From positions 4,092,001 to 4,156,000 of the forward strand of contig NZ_AP024828.1 of assembly GCF_019668465.1 (NCBI RefSeq): a DNA stretch of 64,000 bases, in the 5' to 3' direction. The notes under the pieces were generated by a model that was not told where the DNA came from, did not search any database, and saw nothing but the letters and a program-made list of their open reading frames with translations. Below, in pieces: positions 1 to 9,683 of this stretch. The stretch is from Mycobacterium senriense. GTDB lineage: Bacteria > Actinomycetota > Actinomycetes > Mycobacteriales > Mycobacteriaceae. A program made the translations under genes and the position numbers. Numbering within the stretch: the first letter of the stretch is position 1; each line of letters starts with the position of its first letter.

Positions 1-995
<995 letters not shown>

Positions 996-1098
996 TCACT
1001 AATCCGCCCCTATGCTGGCGGGTGCGCTGGGCTCGCGCGCAGACTGCGCGGCCACCAGACGCCCCCGGGCCGACAGTCGTCAGATGGAGAGAAGCCGC

Positions 1099-1992
1099 GT
1101 GACCCTCAACACCATTGCGCTCGAGCTGGTGCCGCCGAACGCCGACGAAGGTCGGGAACGGGCACTCGAAGAGGCGCAGAAAGTGGTGCGGAATTCGGCC
1201 GAGGCCGGCCTGGACGGCCGGATCCGGCACGTGATGATTCCGGGGATCATCGCCGAGGACGACGACCGTCCCATCCAGATGAAGCCCAAGTTGGACGTGC
1301 TCGAGTTCTGGTCGGTCGTCAAGCCGGAACTGCCGGGGATCAACGGCCTCTGCACGCAGGTGACCGCGTTCATGGACGAGCCGTCGCTGCGCACGCGGTT
1401 GACCGAGCTGACGTCGGCCGGCATGGAAGGCGTGGTCTTCGTCGGCGTGCCGCGCACCATGAACGACGGCGAGGGCTCCGGCGTCGCCCCCACCGACGCC
1501 CTGTCGATCTACCGCGAGCTGCTGAGCAACCGCGGCGTCATTCTGATCCCCACCCGCGACGGCGAACAGGGCCGGTTCAACTTCAAGTGCGACCAGGGCG
1601 CCACCTACGGCATGACCCAGCTGTTGTACTCCGACGCGATCGTGGGCTTCCTGACCGAGTTCGCGCGCCAGACCGATCACCGGCCGGAGATCCTGCTGTC
1701 GTTCGGCTTCGTACCGAAGATGGAGAGCCGGGTCGGACTGATCAACTGGTTGATTCAGGACCCGGGCAATCCGGCGGTGGCCGCGGAGCAGGAGTTCGTC
1801 AAGGAGCTGGCCGCCGCTGAACCGGCGCAGAAACGCCGGCAGATGGTCGACCTCTACAAGCGCGTCATCGACGGGGTGGCCGAGCTGGGCTTCCCGCTGA
1901 GCATCCACCTCGAGGCGACCTACGGGAACTCCGGGCCGGCCTTCCAGACGTTCGCGGAGATGCTCGCCTACTGGGCACCGACGCCGGACTAG
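1099..1992 (+). CDS. Methylenetetrahydrofolate reductase-like (MetF-family) protein
   Basis: A 297-aa protein starting at a GTG preceded by a GGAGAG ribosome-binding site 7 nt upstream (MTLNTIALELVPPN). It matches the short mycobacterial MetF-like protein next to idsA2 and lppM. The barrel-type sequence has recognisable stretches such as FVGVPRT, TRDGEQGRF, YSDAIV and HLEATYG. It is generally annotated as a 5,10-methylenetetrahydrofolate reductase of one-carbon and methionine metabolism, but I cannot confirm the flavin and folate residues by eye, so the exact reaction is an inference. An upstream in-frame ATG at 1012 would add 29 residues; I reject it for lack of homology and because the GTG has the better ribosome-binding site. 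It converges with lppM, and the stop codons overlap by 4 nt. Confidence 0.8.
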   Translation: MTLNTIALELVPPNADEGRERALEEAQKVVRNSAEAGLDGRIRHVMIPGIIAEDDDRPIQMKPKLDVLEFWSVVKPELPGINGLCTQVTAFMDEPSLRTRLTELTSAGMEGVVFVGVPRTMNDGEGSGVAPTDALSIYRELLSNRGVILIPTRDGEQGRFNFKCDQGATYGMTQLLYSDAIVGFLTEFARQTDHRPEILLSFGFVPKMESRVGLINWLIQDPGNPAVAAEQEFVKELAAAEPAQKRRQMVDLYKRVIDGVAELGFPLSIHLEATYGNSGPAFQTFAEMLAYWAPTPD

Positions 1993-2750
1993 TCGGGCGG
2001 CGGTTGGTCGCGCGGCGCGGTCAACCGCGGTGAGCGGTCCCGGCTGACCCAGGCCAGCAGCCCTACCACGCCCGCCGCCGCGAACGACGCTATGCACAGC
2101 CACACCACCGCCCCGGTGAAGGACCGGGTGTTGGGGTCGGTGTAGCGGGCCTGGGCGGTCATGGTGGTCACCACGCCCGGTTTCATCTTCCACGACACCA
2201 CGTCGGGTTCGACCCGGTCGCCGTTGGTGGAGGTCACGACGCCGGGGAAGGCCACCGTCAGCTCGACGTCGGCCTCGGGATCGGTCAGCGAGGTCAGGTC
2301 CGCCCGGCCTTCCAGGATCACCAGGTTGCCGTTGCGGCGCAGTGTCAGGTTCACCCCGGAGGCGTCGGAGTTCATGTTGGCCAGCTGCGGCAACTCCGCG
2401 AACGTCAGATCGGAGAACACCGCCTGCGAGCCGACGTAGCCATCGCTGTCGTAATTCGACACCGCCACCTTCTGGCTGAACGGCAGGTTGTTGCTGTCCA
2501 GCTGGGGGCCGGTGTCCTTGGAGGTCTTGGGCTTGGCGGCGGCGACGATCTCGCCGGACACCAGGTCGTCGGGGGAGATGGTGAGCGAGGCCCTGACCCG
2601 CAGGCATCCGGTGGCCAGCGGCACCAGCAGCAGCAGCATCGCGATCGTCGTCAGGCGGCGCCGCCGAGCACGAAACGCTCGGGATCCTCGGCTGCGGGGC
2701 GGGGGGGAGCTGGCTCGCACCAGGTCATCGTGCCAGATCCGATGTGCCAC
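1989..2750 (-). CDS. lppM: Lipoprotein LppM
   Basis: A 253-aa secreted lipoprotein. The N-terminus has a run of arginines, a hydrophobic stretch (MLLLLVPL) and a lipobox LATGC, so signal peptidase II should cut before the Cys and the mature protein sits on the outer face of the membrane. A second hydrophobic segment near the C-terminus (about residues 213-235, AVVWLCIASFAAAG) followed by WVSRDRSPR makes it a bitopic protein. The sequence matches mycobacterial LppM, reported in M. tuberculosis to affect phagosome biology in infected cells. The ATG at 2750 places the lipobox unusually far in; an internal GTG (codon 11) would give a more typical leader, so the start is open. Convergent with the MetF-like gene. 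Confidence 0.88.
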   Translation of the reverse strand: MAHRIWHDDLVRASSPPPRSRGSRAFRARRRRLTTIAMLLLLVPLATGCLRVRASLTISPDDLVSGEIVAAAKPKTSKDTGPQLDSNNLPFSQKVAVSNYDSDGYVGSQAVFSDLTFAELPQLANMNSDASGVNLTLRRNGNLVILEGRADLTSLTDPEADVELTVAFPGVVTSTNGDRVEPDVVSWKMKPGVVTTMTAQARYTDPNTRSFTGAVVWLCIASFAAAGVVGLLAWVSRDRSPRLTAPRDQPPPD

Positions 2751-2786
2751 TTCGTGGAGTCTTCCGATGTGTGCCGGGTTCGGGTG

Positions 2787-3395
2787 TTACAGAGGTAGTT
2801 TGCGGCCCAAGATCGCAAACGCCCGCGGGTCGCCGGCGAAGTGGTAGCCGCGGATGATGTCGGTGAAACCCAAGCGCCGGTACAACCGCCAGGCGCGGTT
2901 GGCCTCACCATTGGTTTCCGGCGTCGAGAGCAGCACATTCTGCTCGGCCCGACCGGCGAGCAGCCGTCGGACCAACGCCTCGCCGAGACCGCGGCCCTGG
3001 GCGCGGGGATGGATGTGCAGCTCGGTCAGCTCGAAGTAGCTGTCCATCAGCCGGGAGATCTCCTGGGGCGGCGAGCCGCCGCGCTGCATGCCCAGCACGA
3101 CCTGCTGCTGCCACCATTGCCCTGGCGCGCCGGGGTAACCGTAGGCGACACCGAGCAACGGGGCGCCGGCCAGGTCCTCCGCCGAGGGCGGTTGTGCGCC
3201 CGCGTCTTCGGCTTCCTGAGTTTCGACGACGCCGGCACCCTTCCAGCCCCGTCGCCGGATGTGTTCCAGCCACATCGCGGCGCGCTGGTTCTCGGTGCCG
3301 CGCGGGTAGCGCATCGCGTCGACGTACACCGCCAGGGCATCACCCAGGCGCCGCTCCATGTCGTCGGGAAGCAGATCAATGAGGAATATCGCCAA
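2787..3395 (-). CDS. GNAT-family N-acetyltransferase
   Basis: A 202-aa protein with a C-terminal GNAT fold. The acetyl-CoA pyrophosphate loop is visible as HPRAQGRGLGEALVRRLL (the Q/R-x-x-G-x-G/A pattern) after the strand ELTELHI, and the C-terminal end ANRAWRLYRRLGF is typical of motif B. The start is a TTG with a strong AGGAGGAG site about 8 nt upstream (MAIFLIDLLPDDMERR). In M. tuberculosis the protein at this position has been reported to acetylate isocitrate dehydrogenase; whether this one does is inference. It lies on the same strand as lppM, separated by 36 bp, and may be co-transcribed with it. Confidence 0.82.
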   Translation of the reverse strand: MAIFLIDLLPDDMERRLGDALAVYVDAMRYPRGTENQRAAMWLEHIRRRGWKGAGVVETQEAEDAGAQPPSAEDLAGAPLLGVAYGYPGAPGQWWQQQVVLGMQRGGSPPQEISRLMDSYFELTELHIHPRAQGRGLGEALVRRLLAGRAEQNVLLSTPETNGEANRAWRLYRRLGFTDIIRGYHFAGDPRAFAILGRKLPL

Positions 3396-3733
3396 CTCGC
3401 GGTCTCCTCCTCATCGCTGATCCAGGCTCGCGCGGCGCCTCGCCACTATGTGGTAGCTGTGGACCGGGCCGCCATCGCCCATTATCGGACCCGTGTGCGA
3501 CGGGCCGACGGGCGGTCGTGGCACCGGACCGACGCACCGTCCGGTGCGGGAAGCCGGTTGTAGCGCACGGTCGTTGCGGTCTGGCGGTGGGTCGGAAGGC
3601 GGCCGGGATAGAATCGGCGTCGAACCAGTGGTATGGGGCAGATTGACCTCGTATCATTCAATTAGTTGCCCCTGTAACGGGCATCCGCGTGCTACCGGTA
3701 GTCACGTGCCAAACAGCCGGCAAGGAGGGACGA
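3396..3733. promoter_or_regulatory. Divergent intergenic region upstream of the GNAT and DUF3040 genes
   Basis: This 338-bp stretch separates two divergent genes, so it must hold promoters for both. On the plus side the more AT-rich part is 3645-3680, with TATCAT (about 3651-3656) as a possible -10 element upstream of the DUF3040 ribosome-binding site (AAGGAGGGA at 3722-3730). I see no convincing extra gene; the reading frames crossing it are Arg/Pro/Gly-rich shadows. Confidence 0.45.
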
Positions 3734-4135
3734 ATGCCACTCTCCGATCATGAGCAGCGGATGCTCGATCAGATCGAGAGCGCTCTCTACGCCGAGGACC
3801 CCAAGTTCGCGTCGAGTGTCCGTGGCGGAGGTTTCCGCGCGCCCACCACCCGTCGGCGGCTGCAGGGCGTGGCGTTGTTCGTCGTCGGTCTGGCGATGCT
3901 GGTCTCCGGAGTGGCGTTAAAGGCGACGATGATCGGAAACTTCCCGATCCTCAGCGTCTTCGGGTTCATCGTCATGTTTGGCGGCGTGATCTTCGCGATC
4001 ACCGGCCCCCGGTTGTCCGGCAGGCCCGATCATTCCGGCCCGGCCGCTACTTCGCTGCGTCAGCGCCGCAACAAGGGCGGGGGTTCGTTCACCAGTCGCA
4101 TGGAGGATCGGTTCCGCCGCCGCTTCGACGACTGA
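3734..4135 (+). CDS. DUF3040 two-helix membrane protein
   Basis: A 133-aa protein beginning MPLSDHEQRMLDQIE, the standard DUF3040 N-terminus. The ATG at 3734 has a near-perfect AAGGAGGGA site just upstream, so I prefer it to the longer frame from 3689. Two hydrophobic segments follow (about residues 41-60 and 65-85: VALFVVGLAMLVSGVAL and FPILSVFGFIVMFGGVIFAI), then a basic C-terminal tail (SRMEDRFRRRFDD). The family is found across actinobacteria and typically lies directly upstream of mraZ; its function is unknown. A strong intrinsic terminator follows, so it is transcribed separately from the dcw operon. Confidence 0.85.
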   Translation: MPLSDHEQRMLDQIESALYAEDPKFASSVRGGGFRAPTTRRRLQGVALFVVGLAMLVSGVALKATMIGNFPILSVFGFIVMFGGVIFAITGPRLSGRPDHSGPAATSLRQRRNKGGGSFTSRMEDRFRRRFDD

Positions 4136-4149
4136 GCGCGTCAACACAC

Positions 4150-4183
4150 TCGGGGTAGCCATCGGCTGCCCCGATTTCTTTTT
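4150..4183 (+). terminator. Intrinsic terminator after the DUF3040 gene
   Basis: An 11-bp stem (TCGGGGTAGCC / GGCTGCCCCGA, one G-U wobble) closes a 3-nt loop and is followed directly by TTTCTTTTT. This is a textbook Rho-independent terminator, unusual for a mycobacterium, where U-tracts are often missing. It isolates the dcw cluster from upstream transcription. Confidence 0.88.
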
Positions 4184-4464
4184 CCGGGATCCGTTCGGCC
4201 GGCCGAGCCGCTGACACCTGCGCAACCGTCGATGCCGTTTTGCAGCCCAATCGAGCCCCAACCGAGCCGCGTTGCGACATTTATGCCCCACCGCGCCCCA
4301 CTAGAGTTCCCCACTACGCCCACAACGAGCGTTTTGCCTGGTAGATATCCTTTGCCCGCGGGCCCGGAACACGCCCGGGGATGGACTCGACACACCTTAT
4401 CTGGGGTGCTGACGGCGTCCTGACGACGGATAACCCTGAAAACGCCACGACGACACCCAAAGAA
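4184..4464. other. Non-coding leader upstream of the mraZ operator
   Basis: About 280 bp between the terminator and the MraZ boxes hold no plausible gene. The DNA is somewhat less GC-rich than its surroundings and probably contains the main dcw promoter, but I cannot pick a reliable -35/-10 pair. Confidence 0.4.
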
Positions 4465-4497
4465 TGGGGCGTAGTGGGGGATTGTGGGGTATGGTGG
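4465..4497 (+). promoter_or_regulatory. MraZ operator: TGGGG boxes at exact 10-bp spacing
   Basis: TGGGG occurs at 4465, 4475 and 4485, with a truncated TGG at 4495, an exact 10-bp period (one helical turn). TGGGN repeats separated by 5 bp are the known binding sites of MraZ, the DNA-binding repressor encoded by the first gene of dcw operons, so this array 38 bp before mraZ is very probably its autoregulatory operator. A TATGGT hexamer (4489-4494) inside the array could be a -10 element; that would let bound MraZ block the promoter. Confidence 0.82.
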
Positions 4498-4535
4498 CTG
4501 CAGTGTTTGGGTGACCCCATAGGGGAGGTGAGCTG

Positions 4536-4967
4536 GTGTTTCTCGGCACCTACACGCCCAAACTCGACGACAAGGGGCGGCTGACGCTGCCCGCCAAGTT
4601 CCGTGACGCGCTGGCAGGGGGGTTGATGGTCACCAAGAGCCAGGACCACAGCCTCGCCGTCTACCCGCGGGCGGAATTCGAGCAACTGGCCCGCCGCGCG
4701 AGCAAGGCCTCGCGGAGTAACCCCGAGGCCCGGGCGTTTCTCCGCAATCTCGCCGCCGGCACCGACGAGCAGCATCCCGACGCGCAGGGCCGGATCACCC
4801 TGTCGGCCGACCACCGGCGCTACGCGAACCTCTCCAAGGACTGCGTGGTCATCGGAGCGATCGACAACCTCGAGATCTGGGACGCGCAGGCCTGGCAGGA
4901 CTACCAAGAGACCCACGAAGAGAACTTCTCCGCGGCCAGCGATGAAGCACTCGGCGACATCATCTGA
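4536..4967 (+). CDS. mraZ: Transcriptional regulator MraZ
   Basis: A 143-aa protein with the two tandem SpoVT/AbrB-like halves of Mra[24 protein letters not shown] in the first half and [18 protein letters not shown] in the second, each with the conserved D-x-x-GR core. MraZ forms a ring-shaped oligomer that binds TGGGN repeats and adjusts expression of the division and cell-wall operon. The start is GTG 4536, preceded by GGGGAGGTGAG. It is the first gene of the cluster, with its probable operator directly upstream; rsmH follows. Confidence 0.95.
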   Translation: MFLGTYTPKLDDKGRLTLPAKFRDALAGGLMVTKSQDHSLAVYPRAEFEQLARRASKASRSNPEARAFLRNLAAGTDEQHPDAQGRITLSADHRRYANLSKDCVVIGAIDNLEIWDAQAWQDYQETHEENFSAASDEALGDII

Positions 4968-5178
4968 GGCGCATGCCCGTGCAACGTGGCCTCTGCCCGA
5001 ACCGACCCTGGCGTACTTCCCCAACGCCAGGTTCGCGACTTCGGTCAGAGGCCTCGATGCAGGGGCGCCGCACCTGCTAAGGCAGGTCCGGGCGGCACAG
5101 ACCCGCAGCGGCGCGGGGGCCCGTCGCTTGGGGGCCCGAGCGGCCGACGGGTGCCGGCAGATCCGTGGAGGCGTTGCG

Positions 5179-6195
5179 GTGGCTGACAATTCGAATTCCA
5201 ACGACTACGGGCATGTCCCCGTCCTGCTGGAACGCTGCGTCGAACTGCTCACGCCCGCACTGATCCGTCACCACCCCGACGGGTCGGGAGCGACGCTGCT
5301 GGACGCCACGCTCGGCGCCGGCGGGCACGCAGAACGGTTCCTCACCGACCTGCCGGGCCTGCGGCTGATCGGACTGGACCATGATCCCAGCGCGCTGGAC
5401 ATCGCCCGGACACGGCTGGCGCGCTTCGCCGACCGGGTCACGCTGGTGCACACGCGCTACGACGGCATCGCTGCAGCGCTGGACGAATCGGGTTATGCGG
5501 CAACCGAATCGGTTGACGGAATGCTGTTCGACCTCGGGGTGTCGTCCATGCAGCTCGACCGCGCCGAGCGTGGCTTCGCCTACGCCCAGGACGCGCCGCT
5601 GGACATGCGGATGGACCCCTCGTCGCCGCTGACCGCGGCCGACATCGTCAACACCTACGACGAGGCGGAGCTGGCGAACATCTTGCACCGCTACGGCGAG
5701 GAGCGGTTCGCGCGTCGCATCGCCGCGCACATCGTGCGCCGGCGCGCGCGTGAGCCGTTCACGTCGACCTCGGACCTGGTGGCCCTGCTCTACGAAGCGA
5801 TTCCGGCCGCGGCCCGGCGCACCGGCGGGCACCCGGCCAAGCGCACGTTCCAGGCGCTGCGGGTCGCGGTCAACGACGAGCTGGACACGCTGCGCCGGGC
5901 GCTCCCGGCCGCCCTGGACGCCCTGGACGTCGGCGGGCGCATCGTGGTGATGGCCTACCAATCGCTGGAGGACCGGATCGTCAAGCGTCTCTTCGCCCAG
6001 GCGGTCGCGTCGCGCACCCCGGTGGATCTGCCGGTCGAGCTTCCCGGCCACGAGCCGCGATTCCGGGCCTTGACGCACGGCGCCGGGCGCGCCGACGCCA
6101 CCGAGGTCGAACGCAATCCACGCAGTGCCGCAGTGCGATTACGGGCGCTGCAACGAATGGAATCACAGCAGGCTAGCGGGAAAGGCGACGCATGA
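5179..6195 (+). CDS. rsmH: 16S rRNA (cytosine-1402-N4)-methyltransferase
   Basis: A 338-aa S-adenosylmethionine-dependent methyltransferase that modifies C1402 in the ribosomal P site. Motifs include [29 protein letters not shown] (SAM-binding glycine loop), [11 protein letters not shown] and [11 protein letters not shown]. The GTG at 5179 has a GGAGG site 7 nt upstream and gives a length near the usual 310-340 aa. The frame stays open upstream to an ATG at 4942 inside mraZ, and that extension contains [14 protein letters not shown], similar to the N-terminus annotated in M. tuberculosis from memory, so a longer form is possible. It overlaps the next gene by 4 nt (ATGA). Confidence 0.92.
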   Translation: MADNSNSNDYGHVPVLLERCVELLTPALIRHHPDGSGATLLDATLGAGGHAERFLTDLPGLRLIGLDHDPSALDIARTRLARFADRVTLVHTRYDGIAAALDESGYAATESVDGMLFDLGVSSMQLDRAERGFAYAQDAPLDMRMDPSSPLTAADIVNTYDEAELANILHRYGEERFARRIAAHIVRRRAREPFTSTSDLVALLYEAIPAAARRTGGHPAKRTFQALRVAVNDELDTLRRALPAALDALDVGGRIVVMAYQSLEDRIVKRLFAQAVASRTPVDLPVELPGHEPRFRALTHGAGRADATEVERNPRSAAVRLRALQRMESQQASGKGDA

Positions 6196-7469
6196 GAGCA
6201 GAGCGCGAGACGTCCAAACGGCGCGGCGGCACCGACCGCCGGGGTGGACGTGACGGTTCTGCCCGGCGGAGCCGCAGGCCCACCGCCGAATCCGGCTCGG
6301 CGCGGCGTGCCCGGTCCTCGGCGCCCACCCGTGAAGCCCGCGCGCCCAAGTCCGGGCCGCAGACCAGCCCCATCGCCCGGCCGGTCGAGCGGCCGGCCCG
6401 GCCCAAAAGCACCAGCCAGGCAAAGGCTCGGGCCAGGGCACGGAAAGCCAAGGCGCCCAAGGTTGTTCGCCCTCGCCTGACCGAACGGCTGGCCGCCCGG
6501 CTGGCGGCGATCGACCTGCGGCCGCGGACGTTGGCCAGCAAGGTGCCGTTCGTCGTGCTGATCATCGGCGCGCTGGGCGTCGGGCTCGGGCTGACGCTGT
6601 GGCTGTCCACCGACTCCGCCGAGCGCTCCTACAAGTTGAGCCACGCCCGCGAGCGGACCCGGCTGCTGCAGCAACAGAAGGAGGCGCTGGAGCGCGACGT
6701 GCGCGAGGCCGAGGCCGCCCCGGCGCTGGCGGAGGCCGCCCGCAAGCAGGGCATGATCCCGAGCAGGGACACCGCACACCTGGTCCAGGACGCGTCCGGG
6801 AACTGGGTGGTGGTCGGCACCCCCAAGCCGGCCGACGGTGTTCCGCCGCCGCCGCTGAACAACAAGCTCCCCGACGAGGCTCCGCAGCCACCCAAGCCGC
6901 CGGCCGCCCCGCCCGAGGTCTCGATGCGGGTGGAGCCCGCCCCCGGTGGCCCCGCCCCGGCCAGGTCCGGGCCCGAAGCGCTGCTGCGCGCTCCCGACGG
7001 CGCGTCGACGGTGGGCGGTCAGCACCTGCCGCCGGCGGTGTCCCCGGTGCCCGGCGCGCCTGCCACACCCGGTGGGCCGGTGCCGGGTACTCTGCCCGGC
7101 ATGCCAGGCGGACCGGCGACGGGTGCATTGCCCGGCATGCCCGCGGCCCCGGTCACCGGTGCGCTGCCCGGTATGTCCGCCGGCCCGGTCACCGGACGCG
7201 CGCCCGGTGTACTGCCGGGATTGCCGACGCCGGGGCTGCCCATGCCGGCCGGACCGTCGACCGCTCCAGCGCCGGCCGAGGTGCCGATTCCCTTGGGCGG
7301 CCTGCCGATTCCGGCTCCTGGCCAGGTGCCACCGCCGTTGCCCGCCGAGATTCCGGTCCCGCTGCAGCTGGGCCGCCCGGCGGCACCGGCCCAACCGGTG
7401 GCCCCCGCCGCGCCCGCTAACGCCCTGCCCGGGCCGGCGGTCGGCGCGCCGCCAGGTGCGCCCAGGTGA
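6192..7469 (+). CDS. FtsL-like membrane protein with long basic head and Pro-rich tail
   Basis: A 425-aa single-pass protein in the FtsL position between rsmH and pbpB. The first ~110 residues are very basic ([13 protein letters not shown] and similar) and should be cytoplasmic. One transmembrane helix follows (about 118-140, [21 protein letters not shown]), then a short coiled coil rich in Arg, Glu and Gln (about 145-180, [21 protein letters not shown]), as expected of FtsL. A Pro-rich extracytoplasmic tail of some 200 residues includes four 12-residue repeats. Classical FtsL proteins are near 100 aa, so both extensions are mycobacterial features. It likely pairs with FtsQ and PbpB in the divisome. 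Starts in an ATGA overlap with rsmH and ends in a GTGA overlap with pbpB. Confidence 0.8.
   Translation: MRAERETSKRRGGTDRRGGRDGSARRSRRPTAESGSARRARSSAPTREARAPKSGPQTSPIARPVERPARPKSTSQAKARARARKAKAPKVVRPRLTERLAARLAAIDLRPRTLASKVPFVVLIIGALGVGLGLTLWLSTDSAERSYKLSHARERTRLLQQQKEALERDVREAEAAPALAEAARKQGMIPSRDTAHLVQDASGNWVVVGTPKPADGVPPPPLNNKLPDEAPQPPKPPAAPPEVSMRVEPAPGGPAPARSGPEALLRAPDGASTVGGQHLPPAVSPVPGAPATPGGPVPGTLPGMPGGPATGALPGMPAAPVTGALPGMSAGPVTGRAPGVLPGLPTPGLPMPAGPSTAPAPAEVPIPLGGLPIPAPGQVPPPLPAEIPVPLQLGRPAAPAQPVAPAAPANALPGPAVGAPPGAPR
7071..7214 (+). repeat. Four 36-bp in-frame repeats in the Pro-rich tail of the FtsL-like gene
   Basis: Four consecutive 36-nt units encode 12-residue repeats of the form GGPxxGxLPGMP ([48 protein letters not shown]). 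A fifth degenerate copy may follow. Such repeats can change copy number by slippage, so the length of this tail may vary between strains. Confidence 0.8.
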
Positions 7470-9541
7470 GCCGCGGAGAATCCCCGCGGGCACGCCGGTC
7501 ACAGTCGGCACGGCCGAAACGTGGTCCCCGTAAGGACTTGGCGGGCAAGGGCGTACGGCAACCCAAGCGTCGCCCGAAACAGCAGCAAGCCGACGTCGGC
7601 CGAGACGTGCGGGAACCAAAGCGATTCCGGAAGGCCAAGCAGGCCAAGGGCGCCGGGGCGGCACAGCGGTCCGAGGCGGTGACGGCCGGGCACTCGGCGC
7701 GGGAGCGTCGTACCCGCAAGGTCGTGGAGTTGACCAGCCGCGGTGGGTCATTCGTCTTCCGGCACCGCGCAGGCAACCTGGTCATCCTGGTGCTCATGCT
7801 GGTGGCGGCCTCCCAGCTGTTCGTTCTGCAGGTGACCAGCGCCCCGTCGCTGCGGGCCCAGGCCGCCGGCCAGCTCAAGGTCACCGATGTGGAAAAAGCG
7901 GTGCGCGGCAGCATCATCGACCGCCGAAAAGACCAGCTTGCCTTCACCATCGAGTCGCGTGCGCTGACGTTTCAGCCGAAACGGATCCGCAAGCAACTGG
8001 AGGAGGCCAAAGCCAAGAACTCGACCGTCCCCGATCCGCAGCAGCGGCTGCGCGATATCGCCAAGGAGGTCTCGAGCCGCTTGGGCAACAAGCCCGACTC
8101 GGCGACCGTCTTGAAGAAGCTGCAAACCGACGACAACTTCGTCTACCTGGCGCGCGCCGTGGATCCCGCTGTTGCCAGCGCGATCTCGGACAAGTATCCC
8201 GAGGTCGGTTCCGAACGCCAGGACCTGCGCCAGTATCCGGGCGGATCGCTGGCGGCCAACATCGTCGGCGGCATCGACTGGGACGGTCACGGGCTGCTCG
8301 GGCTAGAGGAGGCCATGGACTCGGTCCTGTCGGGCACCGACGGCGCGGTCACCTATGACCGCGGATCCGACGGCGTGGTCATCCCCGGCAGTTACCGCAA
8401 CCGGCATCGGGCGGTCAACGGCTCGATGGTCCAGCTGACCCTCGACGACGATATCCAGTTCTACGTGCAGCAGCAGGTTCAGCAGGCCAAGGATTTGTCT
8501 GGCGCGCATAATGTTTCGGCCGTCGTGCTCGACGCGAAGACCGGCGAGGTGCTGGCGATGGCCAACGACAACACCTTCGACCCCTCCCAGGACATCGGTC
8601 GGCAGGCCGACAAACAGCTGGGCAACCTGGCGGTGTCGTCGCCGTTCGAGCCCGGCTCGGTGAACAAGGTGATCACCGCGTCTTCGGTCATCGAGTACGG
8701 CCTGTCCAATCCCGATGAGGTGTTGCAGGTCCCCGGCACGATCCAGATGGGCGGGGTGTCCATCCACGACGCGTGGGATCACGGCGTGATGCCCTACACC
8801 ACCACCGGTGTGTTCGGAAAGTCCTCCAACGTCGGCACTTTGATGCTGGCCCAGCGCGTCGGCCCCGAACGCTTCTACGACATGGTTCGCAAATTCGGTC
8901 TGGGGCAACGCACCAACGTGGGCCTGCCGGGTGAGAGCGCCGGGTTGGTGCCGCCGATCGACCAGTGGTCGGGCAGCACCTTCTCGAACCTGCCCATCGG
9001 CCAGGGTCTTTCGATGACGCTGCTGCAGATGACCGGGATGTATCAGGCGATCGCCAACGACGGCCTGCGGATACCGCCGCGGATCATCAAGGCCACCATC
9101 GCCCCGGACGGCACCCGTACCGAGGAGCCGCGCCCGGACGGCGTGCGGGTGGTCTCGCCGCAGACGGCGCAGACCGTGCGCAACATGCTGCGGGCCGTCG
9201 TGCAGAAGGACCCGATGGGTTACCAGCAGGGCACCGGCTCGGCCGGCGCGGTGACGGGCTACCAAATGGCCGGCAAGACGGGTACCGCGCAGCAGATCAA
9301 CCCGGCCTGCGGCTGCTACTTCGACAACGTCTACTGGATCACGTTCGCCGGGATGGCCACCGTGGACAACCCCCGGTACGTCATGGGCATCATGATGGAC
9401 AACCCGGAGCGCAACGCCGACGGCACGCCCGGGCACTCGGCGGCCCCGCTGTTCCACAACATCGCCGGCTGGCTCATGCAGCGCGAGAACGTGCCGCTGT
9501 CGCCCGACCCCGGCCCGCCGCTGACGTTGCAGGCCACCTAG
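7466..9541 (+). CDS. pbpB: Class B penicillin-binding protein, septal transpeptidase
   Basis: A 691-aa FtsI-type transpeptidase that cross-links septal peptidoglycan. After a basic cytoplasmic head of about 100 residues there is one transmembrane anchor (NLVILVLMLVAASQLFVLQV), a class-B dimerisation region and a C-terminal transpeptidase domain. The catalytic motifs are present: EPGSVNK (SxxK), KSSN (SxN) and GKTGTAQ (KTG). The head resembles that of the preceding FtsL-like protein in being Arg/Lys/Gln-rich. It starts with GTG overlapping the upstream stop by 4 nt. It should act with FtsW, encoded about 6 kb downstream. Target of beta-lactams by family knowledge. Confidence 0.95.
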   Translation: MSRGESPRARRSQSARPKRGPRKDLAGKGVRQPKRRPKQQQADVGRDVREPKRFRKAKQAKGAGAAQRSEAVTAGHSARERRTRKVVELTSRGGSFVFRHRAGNLVILVLMLVAASQLFVLQVTSAPSLRAQAAGQLKVTDVEKAVRGSIIDRRKDQLAFTIESRALTFQPKRIRKQLEEAKAKNSTVPDPQQRLRDIAKEVSSRLGNKPDSATVLKKLQTDDNFVYLARAVDPAVASAISDKYPEVGSERQDLRQYPGGSLAANIVGGIDWDGHGLLGLEEAMDSVLSGTDGAVTYDRGSDGVVIPGSYRNRHRAVNGSMVQLTLDDDIQFYVQQQVQQAKDLSGAHNVSAVVLDAKTGEVLAMANDNTFDPSQDIGRQADKQLGNLAVSSPFEPGSVNKVITASSVIEYGLSNPDEVLQVPGTIQMGGVSIHDAWDHGVMPYTTTGVFGKSSNVGTLMLAQRVGPERFYDMVRKFGLGQRTNVGLPGESAGLVPPIDQWSGSTFSNLPIGQGLSMTLLQMTGMYQAIANDGLRIPPRIIKATIAPDGTRTEEPRPDGVRVVSPQTAQTVRNMLRAVVQKDPMGYQQGTGSAGAVTGYQMAGKTGTAQQINPACGCYFDNVYWITFAGMATVDNPRYVMGIMMDNPERNADGTPGHSAAPLFHNIAGWLMQRENVPLSPDPGPPLTLQAT

Positions 9542-9683
9542 CGGGTCGCCGCCAGACAGCCGAGGCCCCTGACCTTCGTGGGCCCCCGGCGGCCCCGTCG
9601 GCGCGCGGACCGTCTCCTGGCCGGTTGCGGCTAGGTAGGGTGTCAGGGCCGATCATGAGGATAACGCGGCGTCGGAGGGAGGT

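Noticed and set aside
7071..7214. Regular 36-bp repeats considered as a CRISPR array
   Set aside because: They are in frame, encode GGPxxGxLPGMP units and have no spacers.
5955..7751. 598-codon minus-strand frame opposite the FtsL-like gene
   Set aside because: Composition (RRAG-rich) is that of an antisense shadow of Pro-rich coding DNA.
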